Shown piece by piece: positions 26,991-33,523 of a stretch of DNA of 36,732 bases; within the stretch, counting starts at the first letter, position 1, and each line of letters begins with the position of its first letter. The notes below the pieces were generated by a model. The model did no database searches and was not told where the DNA came from. It saw only the letters and a program-made list of their open reading frames with translations. This DNA is from Bacteroidota bacterium. GTDB lineage: Bacteria > Bacteroidota > Bacteroidia > Chitinophagales > Chitinophagaceae. Where the stretch lies: assembly GCA_024640255.1 (NCBI GenBank), contig JAHEFI010000030.1, positions 1 through 36,732 of the forward strand, given 5' to 3'. The position numbers and the translations under genes are program-made.

Positions 26991-27812
26991 ATGGCTTACA
27001 ATTTATTAAAAGGAAAAAGAGGTATTATTACTGGTGCTTTAGATAGCAACTCCATTGCTTGGAAAGTAGCAGAAAAAGCACACGAAGAAGGTGCTCAATT
27101 TGTATTAACCAATGCACCTATTGCTATGCGTATGGGTGAAATTAATGGCTTAGCAGAAAAGACCAATTCTAAGATTGTTCCTGCTGATGCTACTAGCGTA
27201 GAAGAATTAACGACTTTGTTTACAGAGTCTCAACAAATATTAGGTGGTAAAATTGATTTCGTATTACACTCAATTGGTATGAGTGTAAACATTAGAAAGA
27301 AAATTGCTTACCCTGAATTGAATTACGATTATTATGCTAAGGGTGTAGATGTATCTGCAATGTCTTTACACAAAATGTTAAGCGTTGCATATAATATGGA
27401 TGCTTTGAATGAAGAAGCGAGTGTGGTTGCTTTAACTTACGCAGCTGCTCAAAGAACTTATCCATTCTACACAGATATGGCAGATATCAAAGCTTTATTA
27501 GAATCTATTGCTCGTAGCTTTGGTTACCATTATGGTTTAAAGAAAAGAGTTCGTGTAAATACGGTTTCTCAATCTCCTACTAAAACAACTGCTGGAACGG
27601 GTATCAAAGGCTTCGGTGATTTCTTTGATTATGCAGATGCGATTGCACCATTAGGTAATGCAAGTGCAGAAGATTGTGCTAACTATTGTATCACTTTATT
27701 CTCTGATTTAACGAAGATGGTGACTATGCAAAACTTATTCCATGATGGAGGTTACTCTACAACTGGAGTAAGTGACTTGATTATGCAAAAAGCTGGTATT
27801 ACCGAAGGATAA
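26991..27812 (+). CDS. fabI: Enoyl-ACP reductase FabI (NADH-dependent)
   Basis: 273 residues of the short-chain dehydrogenase family. It performs the last reduction of each elongation cycle of fatty-acid synthesis and is the target of triclosan-type inhibitors. N-terminal dinucleotide fold KGKRGIITGALDSNSIAWKVA, HSIGMS near 95, and the catalytic Tyr-x6-Lys (YTDMADIK) preceded by a second Tyr (TYPFY), as in FabI. The nearby GLKKRVRVNTVSQSPTKTTAG is the family's usual substrate-binding segment. Less AT-skewed codons than neighbours suggest high expression. TATTTTTA (26964-26971) about 19 nt upstream of the ATG is a possible weak -7 box. SemiSWEET follows after 15 nt. Confidence 0.97.
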   Translation: MAYNLLKGKRGIITGALDSNSIAWKVAEKAHEEGAQFVLTNAPIAMRMGEINGLAEKTNSKIVPADATSVEELTTLFTESQQILGGKIDFVLHSIGMSVNIRKKIAYPELNYDYYAKGVDVSAMSLHKMLSVAYNMDALNEEASVVALTYAAAQRTYPFYTDMADIKALLESIARSFGYHYGLKKRVRVNTVSQSPTKTTAGTGIKGFGDFFDYADAIAPLGNASAEDCANYCITLFSDLTKMVTMQNLFHDGGYSTTGVSDLIMQKAGITEG

Positions 27813-27827
27813 TACATAACCCCCAAC

Positions 27828-28100
27828 ATGAGCAATAAAGAAATCAATCCAAAACTAGTTGAATCCATCGGTTACCTTGGATCACTTTTAAGTTGTATCA
27901 CATTTGTGCCTCAAGTTTATTTATCTTGGAAATCACATAGTGTTGGTGACCTAAGTTTATTAATGGTATTAATTGTAAACTTTAGTTGTATTGTATGGTT
28001 GACTTATGCATACTTAATTAAAAGTCGCCCAGTATTAATTGCCAATAGTATTGTATTGGCTTTAAGCTTAATGTTATTATATTTTAAATTAACATTCTAA
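27828..28100 (+). CDS. SemiSWEET family sugar transporter (PQ-loop, MtN3-like)
   Basis: 90 residues, the expected size of a bacterial SemiSWEET, which is one three-helix bundle that dimerises into a sugar uniporter. Three hydrophobic helices lie at about 11-30, 40-62 and 67-88; the PQ motif FVPQVYLSW (26-34) is in the first helix, and the N-terminal G-Y-x-G pattern (IGYLG) is typical. The inner-membrane location is implied. It is 15 nt downstream of fabI and followed by a strong terminator, so it is likely cotranscribed with fabI. Substrate (mono- or disaccharide) cannot be stated. Confidence 0.93.
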   Translation: MSNKEINPKLVESIGYLGSLLSCITFVPQVYLSWKSHSVGDLSLLMVLIVNFSCIVWLTYAYLIKSRPVLIANSIVLALSLMLLYFKLTF

Positions 28101-28115
28101 GAAAAAATTTTAGAT

Positions 28116-28152
28116 AAAAAAAAGAGGTCGCAAATTGCGACCTCTTTTTTTT
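28116..28152. terminator. Strong bidirectional terminator between SemiSWEET and DUF2795 gene
   Basis: A 17-bp perfect stem: eight A, then GAGGTCGCA, 3-nt loop AAT, the complement, and eight T. Both strands read GC-rich stem followed by T8, so it can end transcription of the fabI-SemiSWEET unit on plus and of the small DUF2795-type gene on minus. Confidence 0.93.
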
Positions 28153-28169
28153 AATTCAACTAGATGAAA

Positions 28170-28391
28170 CTAATATTCATCTTCATTAAACATAAAATCT
28201 TCTTGGCTTGGATAATCAGGCCAAATATCTTCAATACTTTCAAATACTTCTCCTTCGTCTTCTAACTCTTGTAAATTTTCCACTACTTCTATAGGGGCGC
28301 CGCTCCTAATGGAGTAGTCAATTAATTCATCTTTCGTTGCAGGCCAAGGAGCTTCTTCTAAATAGCTAGCTAATTCTAATGTCCAAAACAT
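28170..28391 (-). CDS. Small acidic conserved protein (DUF2795-like)
   Basis: 73 residues, strongly acidic, with no signal peptide or membrane segment. The sequence FWTLELASYLEEAPWPATKDELIDY followed by IRSGAP, VVENLQELEDEGE and SIEDIWPDYP is of the DUF2795 type found widely in Bacteroidota as a short stand-alone protein; other DUF2795 proteins in actinobacteria are larger. The function is unknown; compact fold and charge suggest a small regulator or binding partner. A full-consensus promoter lies 16 nt upstream and a strong terminator lies downstream, so it is a monocistronic unit, which supports it as a real gene. Confidence 0.88.
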   Translation of the reverse strand: MFWTLELASYLEEAPWPATKDELIDYSIRSGAPIEVVENLQELEDEGEVFESIEDIWPDYPSQEDFMFNEDEY

Positions 28392-28407
28392 AGTAATGGT
28401 TTTTTTG

Positions 28408-28438
28408 CAAAAGTAGCCGTATAAATGATACCAGCAAA
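28408..28438 (-). promoter_or_regulatory. Promoter of the DUF2795-type gene
   Basis: On the minus strand: TTTG (28435-28438), 19 nt, TACTTTTG (28408-28415), 16 nt, ATG. Both boxes and the spacing match the Bacteroidota housekeeping promoter exactly. Confidence 0.7.
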
Positions 28439-28475
28439 TCTGTTTTTTCTACATCCTATAAACAATTGGTTAAAT

Positions 28476-28508
28476 TTTGTCAAAATTGACAGGGTTATCT
28501 TAGGTTTG
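28476..28508 (+). promoter_or_regulatory. Promoter of the lolD-like gene
   Basis: TTTG (28476-28479), 21 nt, TAGGTTTG (28501-28508), then only 4 nt to the ATG at 28513. It is a full match to the consensus; the short distance implies an almost leaderless mRNA if transcription starts a few bases after the box. Confidence 0.65.
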
Positions 28509-28512
28509 TGGT

Positions 28513-29181
28513 ATGGAGGCAGCACCAAAACTACTCGTAGCCAAGGATATATATAAAAACTATGGCGCCATTCCCGTTTTAAAGGGGGTTTCTTTGGAGA
28601 TTTCCAAAGGAGAGCTAGTATCTGTGGTTGGGGCATCAGGTGCCGGAAAATCGACTCTTTTATATGTTGTCAGTAGCCTAGAAAAAGCCGATAAAGGCAG
28701 CTTATTTTTCGAGGGGCAGGATATTGCCCAATTAAGCAATAAAGCCTTGGCTCAATACCGAAACGAGCATATTGGTTTTGTGTTTCAGTTTCACCATTTA
28801 TTACCAGAATTTACTGCTTTGGAGAATATTTGCATTCCAGGTTGGATAGGTAAAAAAGCCAAAAAGCAATTAGAGAAAAAGGCTTTAGAATTATTGGATT
28901 TTATGGGGCTTGCAGATAAAGCTGCAAAAAAACCAAACAGCTTGTCAGGAGGGGAACAACAAAGAATTGCAGTGGCAAGAGCTTTGATCAATGATCCTCA
29001 TTTAATTTTTGCTGACGAACCCACAGGTAATTTAGATAGTGAAAATGCCATTGCCTTGCATGAGCTATTTATTCAGTTACGCGACACCATGAATCAAAGT
29101 TTTTTGATTGTTACACATAACGAATCTCTTGCCGATAGATGCAATAGAAAGTTAACAATGAAAGATGGAATTATACTCTAG
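28513..29181 (+). CDS. lolD: ABC transporter ATP-binding protein, LolD-like
   Basis: 222 residues. Walker A GASGAGKST (about 36-45), Q-loop FVFQFHHLLPEFTALENI, signature LSGGEQQRIAVARAL, Walker [14 protein letters not shown], and an H-loop VTHN. Q-loop sequence HHLLPEFTALENI is the typical LolD form; LolCDE pulls lipoproteins out of the inner membrane for delivery to LolA. No LolC/E permease is adjacent, so the assignment rests on sequence alone; another MacB/FtsE-type ATPase is possible. Alone on the plus strand under its own promoter, it overlaps the convergent cobalamin adenosyltransferase gene by 11 nt. Confidence 0.85.
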   Translation: MEAAPKLLVAKDIYKNYGAIPVLKGVSLEISKGELVSVVGASGAGKSTLLYVVSSLEKADKGSLFFEGQDIAQLSNKALAQYRNEHIGFVFQFHHLLPEFTALENICIPGWIGKKAKKQLEKKALELLDFMGLADKAAKKPNSLSGGEQQRIAVARALINDPHLIFADEPTGNLDSENAIALHELFIQLRDTMNQSFLIVTHNESLADRCNRKLTMKDGIIL

Positions 29182-29725
29182 CTTTCCAAGGTTTGTCTTG
29201 CACACCATTTAAGTGTCCAATATATCTAGCTAGTACAAATAAGTAATCACTTAATCTGTTAAGGTATTTAATAACTAAAGGATCTACAAACAATGATTCC
29301 TCTTGTAAATTAACGCACCAACGCTCTGCTCTTCTACAAACACATCTTGCAACATGCGTTGTTGAAATAGCCACATGACCAACTGGAAGAATAAAAGATT
29401 TCATGGGTGCAAGCACTTCATTCATCTTATCCATTTCTTTTTCTAAGTTGGCAATATCTTCTTCTTTTAAATCAGGAATTTTTAAATGTGGTTCTTTGTC
29501 AGGATCACAAGCCAATGAAGAACCTACTGTAAACAATCTATCCTGCACTTCATTTAACACTGCTTGAATAGAAGCATCTGCACACATATCACTCACTAAA
29601 CCAATATAGGAGTTTAACTCATCTACTGTTCCATAAGATTCAATTCTGATATGGCTTTTAGGCACTTTAGTACCGCCAATCAATGATGTCTTTCCTTCGT
29701 CTCCTGCTTTAGTGTAAATTTTCAT
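29171..29725 (-). CDS. Cob(I)yrinic acid a,c-diamide adenosyltransferase, PduO type
   Basis: 184 residues. N-terminal IYTKAGDEGKTSLIGG (2-17) is the ATP-binding signature, SYGTVDELNSYIG (30-42) the next conserved block, and ARCVCRRAERWCVNL (about 127-141) the conserved Arg-rich helix. It attaches the 5'-deoxyadenosyl group to cobalamin, needed for B12-dependent enzymes such as methylmalonyl-CoA mutase. It is the last gene of a gatC-ABC ATPase-adenosyltransferase run on minus (31 nt after the ATPase). Its 3' end overlaps lolD. A TAGTTTTA sequence ~11 nt upstream of the ATG is one base from a -7 box, without a matching -33 box. Confidence 0.94.
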   Translation of the reverse strand: MKIYTKAGDEGKTSLIGGTKVPKSHIRIESYGTVDELNSYIGLVSDMCADASIQAVLNEVQDRLFTVGSSLACDPDKEPHLKIPDLKEEDIANLEKEMDKMNEVLAPMKSFILPVGHVAISTTHVARCVCRRAERWCVNLQEESLFVDPLVIKYLNRLSDYLFVLARYIGHLNGVQDKPWKARV

Positions 29726-29756
29726 AGTGTTATTGTAAAACTACAACTTATAACAA

Positions 29757-30452
29757 CTATTTAGGTGATTTGTTCAAAGTATCGGTTTCTATTAAACCGT
29801 CTCTTAAACGAACTACTCTATGTGCATATTGAGCAATATCTTCTTCGTGGGTAACCAATACCACCGTGTTACCAGCAGATTGAATTTTACCAAATAATTC
29901 CATCACTTCCACAGAAGTTTTAGAATCCAAGTTACCTGTAGGTTCATCCGCTAATAAAATGGAAGGATTGTTTACTAAGGCGCGAGCAATAGCCACACGC
30001 TGAATCTGTCCACCACTCAATTCATTAGATTTATGATGTGATCTTTCTGCTAAACCAACTTTCTCCAAAGCCACCATGGCTCTATCAATTCTATCTTTTT
30101 TAGAGATACCTGCATATACCAATGGCAAAGCCACATTTTCTGCAGCAGATAATCTTGGTAACAAGTTAAATTGTTGGAATACGAATCCAATTTCAATATT
30201 TCTAATACCTGCTAATTCATCATCCGTCATGGTGCTCACATCATGACCATTTAAATTATAAGTACCTCCTGTTGGAGAGTCCAAACAACCTAGAATATTC
30301 ATTAAGGTACTCTTACCACTACCAGATGGGCCCATTAAGGCAACATATTCGTTTCTGTTAATGTCTAAATCTATCCCCTTTAAAACAGGAATAGCTTGAC
30401 CAGCCATATAATAGTTTTTTTGAATCCCTCTTAATTGAATAACAGATGACAT
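29757..30452 (-). CDS. ABC transporter ATP-binding protein, MacB/LolD type
   Basis: 231 residues. Walker [10 protein letters not shown] (about 40-48), Q-loop [23 protein letters not shown], signature [15 protein letters not shown], Walker [15 protein letters not shown]-loop [20 protein letters not shown]. The sequence is of the MacB-type ATPase group, which drives permeases of the FtsX/MacB fold that export antibiotics, peptides or toxins through a tripartite pump. No permease or membrane-fusion gene is next to it in the window, so the partner is encoded elsewhere. It starts 6 nt after gatC and is probably translated from the gatC transcript. Confidence 0.9.
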   Translation of the reverse strand: MSSVIQLRGIQKNYYMAGQAIPVLKGIDLDINRNEYVALMGPSGSGKSTLMNILGCLDSPTGGTYNLNGHDVSTMTDDELAGIRNIEIGFVFQQFNLLPRLSAAENVALPLVYAGISKKDRIDRAMVALEKVGLAERSHHKSNELSGGQIQRVAIARALVNNPSILLADEPTGNLDSKTSVEVMELFGKIQSAGNTVVLVTHEEDIAQYAHRVVRLRDGLIETDTLNKSPK

Positions 30453-30458
30453 GTTGAA

Positions 30459-30749
30459 TTATTTTCTGATGACTTTTGGAACCTTGAAGAAAACCCCGTC
30501 TGTATTAGGTGCGTTCTTCAATGCTTCTTCTCTTGTAATTGAGCCAGCAACGATATCTTCCCTAAGTACATTTACATTACTACCCATATGCATCAATGGT
30601 TCAGTGCCAGTAGTATCCAAGTTATTTAGTTGCTCAACAAAGCCCACTAAATCTTGCATATCTGCCACCAATTTGCCCATTTTTTCGGGAGCCACATTTA
30701 ATCTAGATAAATGCGCTAAATGACTAACTAGTTTTTCGTCCACTTGCAT
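30459..30749 (-). CDS. gatC: Asp-tRNA(Asn)/Glu-tRNA(Gln) amidotransferase subunit C (GatC)
   Basis: 96 residues from the ATG at 30747-30749; a longer frame open upstream (to 30875) has no GatC-like sequence and would run through the promoter, so it is rejected. Conserved GatC features: VDEKLVSHLAHLSRLNV at the start, DMQDLVGFVEQLNNLDT in the middle and LREDIV..SITREEALKNAPN..GVFFKVPKVI at the end. GatC holds GatA and GatB together in the complex that amidates mischarged Glu-tRNA(Gln) or Asp-tRNA(Asn). gatA and gatB are not adjacent. A full-consensus promoter lies 4 nt upstream of the ATG. Confidence 0.95.
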   Translation of the reverse strand: MQVDEKLVSHLAHLSRLNVAPEKMGKLVADMQDLVGFVEQLNNLDTTGTEPLMHMGSNVNVLREDIVAGSITREEALKNAPNTDGVFFKVPKVIRK

Positions 30750-30753
30750 AATA

Positions 30754-30783
30754 CAAATGTACTTCAAAGACCTTGATACCCAA
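30754..30783 (-). promoter_or_regulatory. Promoter of the gatC-ATPase-adenosyltransferase operon
   Basis: On the minus strand: TTG (30781-30783), 19 nt, TACATTTG (30754-30761), then 4 nt to the ATG. The consensus and spacing are exact, and its position decides the gatC start. The transcript would be almost leaderless. Confidence 0.68.
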
Positions 30784-30859
30784 GGCGGATTTGTTAAATG
30801 GTCTAAAGTGCCCATTATTGGCAAAAATCCACACCCCCATAAGCTGTTTAAAGATTTTT

Positions 30860-30891
30860 TTGAAAATAGTTGCATAACTAACTAATTTTAC
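30860..30891 (+). promoter_or_regulatory. Candidate promoter of the FadN-type gene
   Basis: TTTG (30860-30863), 20 nt, TAATTTTA (30884-30891), 15 nt to the ATG. The last base of the -7 box is A instead of G; spacing is ideal. Confidence 0.45.
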
Positions 30892-30906
30892 ACAAACGCT
30901 TTATTT

Positions 30907-33279
30907 ATGCAAAGAGCTATTAAAAATGTGGTGGTTTTAGGTAGTGGAGTAATGGGCTCCAGAATTGCTTGTCATTTTGCTGGAATTGGTGTGCAAGTAT
31001 TATTATTGGATAGATTAACGCCGGGCAAAGAAGAGAGCACAAATAAAAAAGAACGCAATCAATTAGTGAATGATGCTTTAACTGCAGCGATTAAATCAAA
31101 TCCCTCTCCTATTTATTCTGCAAAATTTTCTTCTAATATTACTACAGGAAATTTCACAGATGATATGGCACAACTTGCTAAAGCAGATTGGATTATTGAA
31201 GTGGTGGTAGAGCGTTTGGATATCAAACAACAAATTTATAACGAGGTTGAAAAATATAGAAAGCCTGGAACACTAGTAAGTTCTAATACATCGGGTATTC
31301 CTATTCATTTAATGGCTGAAGGAAGAAGTGAAGATTTTCAACAACATTTTTGTGGAACCCACTTTTTTAATCCGCCAAGATATTTGCGTTTACTAGAAAT
31401 TATCCCTACTGCTAAAACAGCTAAAGAGGTAATTGATTTTCATATGCATTATGGAGATGTGTTCTTAGGAAAGACTACTGTACTTTGTAAAGACACACCA
31501 GCCTTTATCGCCAATCGTGTAGGGGTTTTTAGCATGATGAGTGTGGTGCATATTATGGAAAAGATTGGTTTGAGCATTGATGAAATTGAATCACTAACTG
31601 GCCCCATTATGGGAAGACCAAAATCTGCTACTTTTAGAACAGCCGATGTGGTAGGTATTGATACTTTAGTGAAAGTGGCAAAAGGTGTTGCAGACAATTG
31701 TCCTAATGATGAAGCAAAAGCTGTTTTCACTTTACCTACTTGGTTAGAGAAAATGGTGGAGAATAATTGGTTGGGTGATAAAACAGGAGAAGGATTTTTT
31801 AAGAAAGTAAAAACAGCTACATCAAAAGAAATTCTAACATTGAATTTAACAACTTTTGAGTATGAGCCTCGTAATAAAACAAAGTTTGCATCTATTGCTG
31901 CAGCAAAAGCAATTGATAGTTTACCAGAAAGATTAAAAGTATTGTATAAGGCAACGGATAAAGGCGGTGAATTTGTGCGCGCTTTTCATCATGCATTGTT
32001 TTCTTATATCGGTTTTAGAATCCCAGAAATTAGTGATGAACTATACAGATTAGATGACGCTTTAAAAGCTGGCTTTGGTTGGGAGATTGGTGCTTTTGAA
32101 TCTTGGGATGCATTAGGTGTTGCTTCAGTGGTGGCGGATATGAAAGCTGCGGGCATTGCAGTTGCTCCTTGGGTAGAGGCAATGTCTTCAAAAGACTTAA
32201 GCTTCTATAAAGTAATGGAAGGCAAGCGTTATTATTATGATATTGCTTCTAGTGATTACAAATTAATACCTGGTGCTGATTCCTTTATTATTTTATCAGA
32301 TCTAAAAGAGAAAACCATTTGGAAGAATAGTGCTTGCACAATGGTTGATATGGGAGATGGTATTGCGGGCTTTAGATGGAACACTAAAATGAATAGTATT
32401 GGTGGTGAGGTTTTAGAAGGATTAAATAAAGCCATTGGCATTGCTGAAGAAAAGTGTCATGGCTTGGTGATTGCCAATGAAGGCAATTTATTTAGTGCAG
32501 GTGCCAATGTGGGCATGATCTTTATGTTAGCCATTGAACAAGACTATGAAGAATTGGATATGGCTATTCGTACTTTCCAAAATAGTATGATGAGAGTGCG
32601 TTACTCTTCTATTCCAGTAGGCGTAGCTCCACATGGATTAACATTAGGTGGTGGATGTGAGTTAAACTTGCATGCTGATACGATTGCTGCTGCAGCAGAA
32701 ACTTATATTGGCTTAGTGGAATTAGGTATTGGTGTAATTCCAGGAGGTGGTGGTACCAAAGAATTGGTATTACGCGCTTCTGATGAAATGCATATAGATG
32801 AGCCAGATAGTATTACTTTAAAAAATAGGTTCTTACAAATTGCTACAGCGAAAGTGGCTACTTCTGCGCACGAAGCGATGGAGATGGGTATTTTTAGAAA
32901 AGGACAAGATCATATTGTTTTAAATCAATCTAGAAGAATTGCCAAAGCAAAAGAAGAAGTATTAAAATTATACAACGCTGGTTATACACAAGCTGCACAA
33001 AGAAAAGATATTAAAGTTTTAGGTAAGTCTGCCCTTGGTGCTTTATACGCAGGTATTAATGCTATGTGGAGAGGCGGCTACGCAACTGACCACGATAAAT
33101 TAGTAGCAAAAAAACTAGCTTATGTTATGTGTGGTGGTGATTTAAGTGAGCAAACATTAGTGAACGAACAATACTTATTAGATTTAGAAAGAGAAGCTTT
33201 CTTAAGCCTTTGTGGGGAGAAGAAAACATTGGAAAGAATACAATCAGTAATGACGGCTGGTAAGCCTATTAGAAATTAA
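30907..33279 (+). CDS. fadN: 3-hydroxyacyl-CoA dehydrogenase / enoyl-CoA hydratase fusion (FadN type)
   Basis: 790 residues, close to Bacillus FadN (about 789). Domain order is the FadN one: N-terminal NAD-binding 3-hydroxyacyl-CoA dehydrogenase (VVVLGSGVMGSRIACHFAG, about 7-25; SSNTSGIPI; HFCGTHFFNPPRYLRLLEII with the catalytic His-Glu region), the dehydrogenase C-terminal domains (about 190-460, CKDTPAFIANRVG), then an enoyl-CoA hydratase/isomerase domain (about 480-680, NEGNLFSAGANVGMI and HGLTLGGGCELNLHAD, ELGIGVIPGGGGTKEL). This is the reverse of E. coli FadB. It oxidises fatty acyl-CoAs by hydration and dehydrogenation. A thiolase and acyl-CoA dehydrogenase usually follow in such operons but are not seen here; the gene stands alone, with a shared terminator downstream. 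Confidence 0.92.
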   Translation: MQRAIKNVVVLGSGVMGSRIACHFAGIGVQVLLLDRLTPGKEESTNKKERNQLVNDALTAAIKSNPSPIYSAKFSSNITTGNFTDDMAQLAKADWIIEVVVERLDIKQQIYNEVEKYRKPGTLVSSNTSGIPIHLMAEGRSEDFQQHFCGTHFFNPPRYLRLLEIIPTAKTAKEVIDFHMHYGDVFLGKTTVLCKDTPAFIANRVGVFSMMSVVHIMEKIGLSIDEIESLTGPIMGRPKSATFRTADVVGIDTLVKVAKGVADNCPNDEAKAVFTLPTWLEKMVENNWLGDKTGEGFFKKVKTATSKEILTLNLTTFEYEPRNKTKFASIAAAKAIDSLPERLKVLYKATDKGGEFVRAFHHALFSYIGFRIPEISDELYRLDDALKAGFGWEIGAFESWDALGVASVVADMKAAGIAVAPWVEAMSSKDLSFYKVMEGKRYYYDIASSDYKLIPGADSFIILSDLKEKTIWKNSACTMVDMGDGIAGFRWNTKMNSIGGEVLEGLNKAIGIAEEKCHGLVIANEGNLFSAGANVGMIFMLAIEQDYEELDMAIRTFQNSMMRVRYSSIPVGVAPHGLTLGGGCELNLHADTIAAAAETYIGLVELGIGVIPGGGGTKELVLRASDEMHIDEPDSITLKNRFLQIATAKVATSAHEAMEMGIFRKGQDHIVLNQSRRIAKAKEEVLKLYNAGYTQAAQRKDIKVLGKSALGALYAGINAMWRGGYATDHDKLVAKKLAYVMCGGDLSEQTLVNEQYLLDLEREAFLSLCGEKKTLERIQSVMTAGKPIRN

Positions 33280-33330
33280 TTACTAATGTTATCTATCAGA
33301 TAGATTTTCAGCAATTTTAGGGTTATAGTA

Positions 33331-33361
33331 CAAAAAAGAGCACCTCCCCCGAGGTGCTCTT
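33331..33361 (-). terminator. Terminator shared by fadN-type and fibre genes
   Basis: An 11-bp perfect stem (arms 33336-33346 and 33351-33361, loop CCCC) lies between convergent genes. On the minus strand it is followed by six T and is a good terminator for the fibre gene unit; on the plus strand the tail is only two T, so it is weaker there. Confidence 0.8.
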
Positions 33362-33413
33362 ACTAACTACAAAACATCCAAAAACAAAAAACAATCATTA
33401 AGTTTTTAAAATC

Positions 33414-33500
33414 CTCTCAATGTACCCATACAACATTAACCGTTGTGAAAATGTGCATGGGTTTTGAGAGTTTTGGGGGCTATGGATTATACGCCCATAG
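33414..33500. other. Nested inverted-repeat (structured) element in the fibre gene 3' region
   Basis: The 244-bp non-coding gap 33280-33523 holds, besides the terminator, a multi-part fold: arms CTCTCAA (33414-33420) with TTGAGAG (33464-33470); inside, ACCCAT (33424-33429) with ATGGGT (33457-33462); inside, ACAAC (33430-33434) with GTTGT (33442-33446) around a 7-nt loop, with a 10-nt right-hand bulge. A second hairpin follows: CTATGG (33480-33485) with CCATAG (33495-33500). On the minus strand these would lie in the mRNA 3' UTR between the fibre stop codon and the terminator. Three consecutive nested helices of 5-7 bp in an otherwise unconstrained gap suggest an RNA structure or a small RNA; no known class was recognised. 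Confidence 0.5.
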
Positions 33501-33523
33501 AGTTTAAAATAGTTTTATTCATT

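Noticed and set aside
28376..28636. An 86-residue minus-strand open frame overlapping lolD and the DUF2795-type gene
   Set aside because: Composition is not protein-like, it overlaps a promoter and two well-supported genes on both sides, and no motif is visible.
30750..30875. A longer 138-residue version of gatC starting at 30875
   Set aside because: The extra N-terminal part is not GatC-like and runs across an exact TTG-N19-TACATTTG promoter; the ATG at 30749 gives a standard 96-residue GatC.
33414..33470. Inverted repeats considered as an integron attC site or an IS end
   Set aside because: No GTTRRRY-type core boxes, no flanking cassette or transposase gene, and no target duplication seen.
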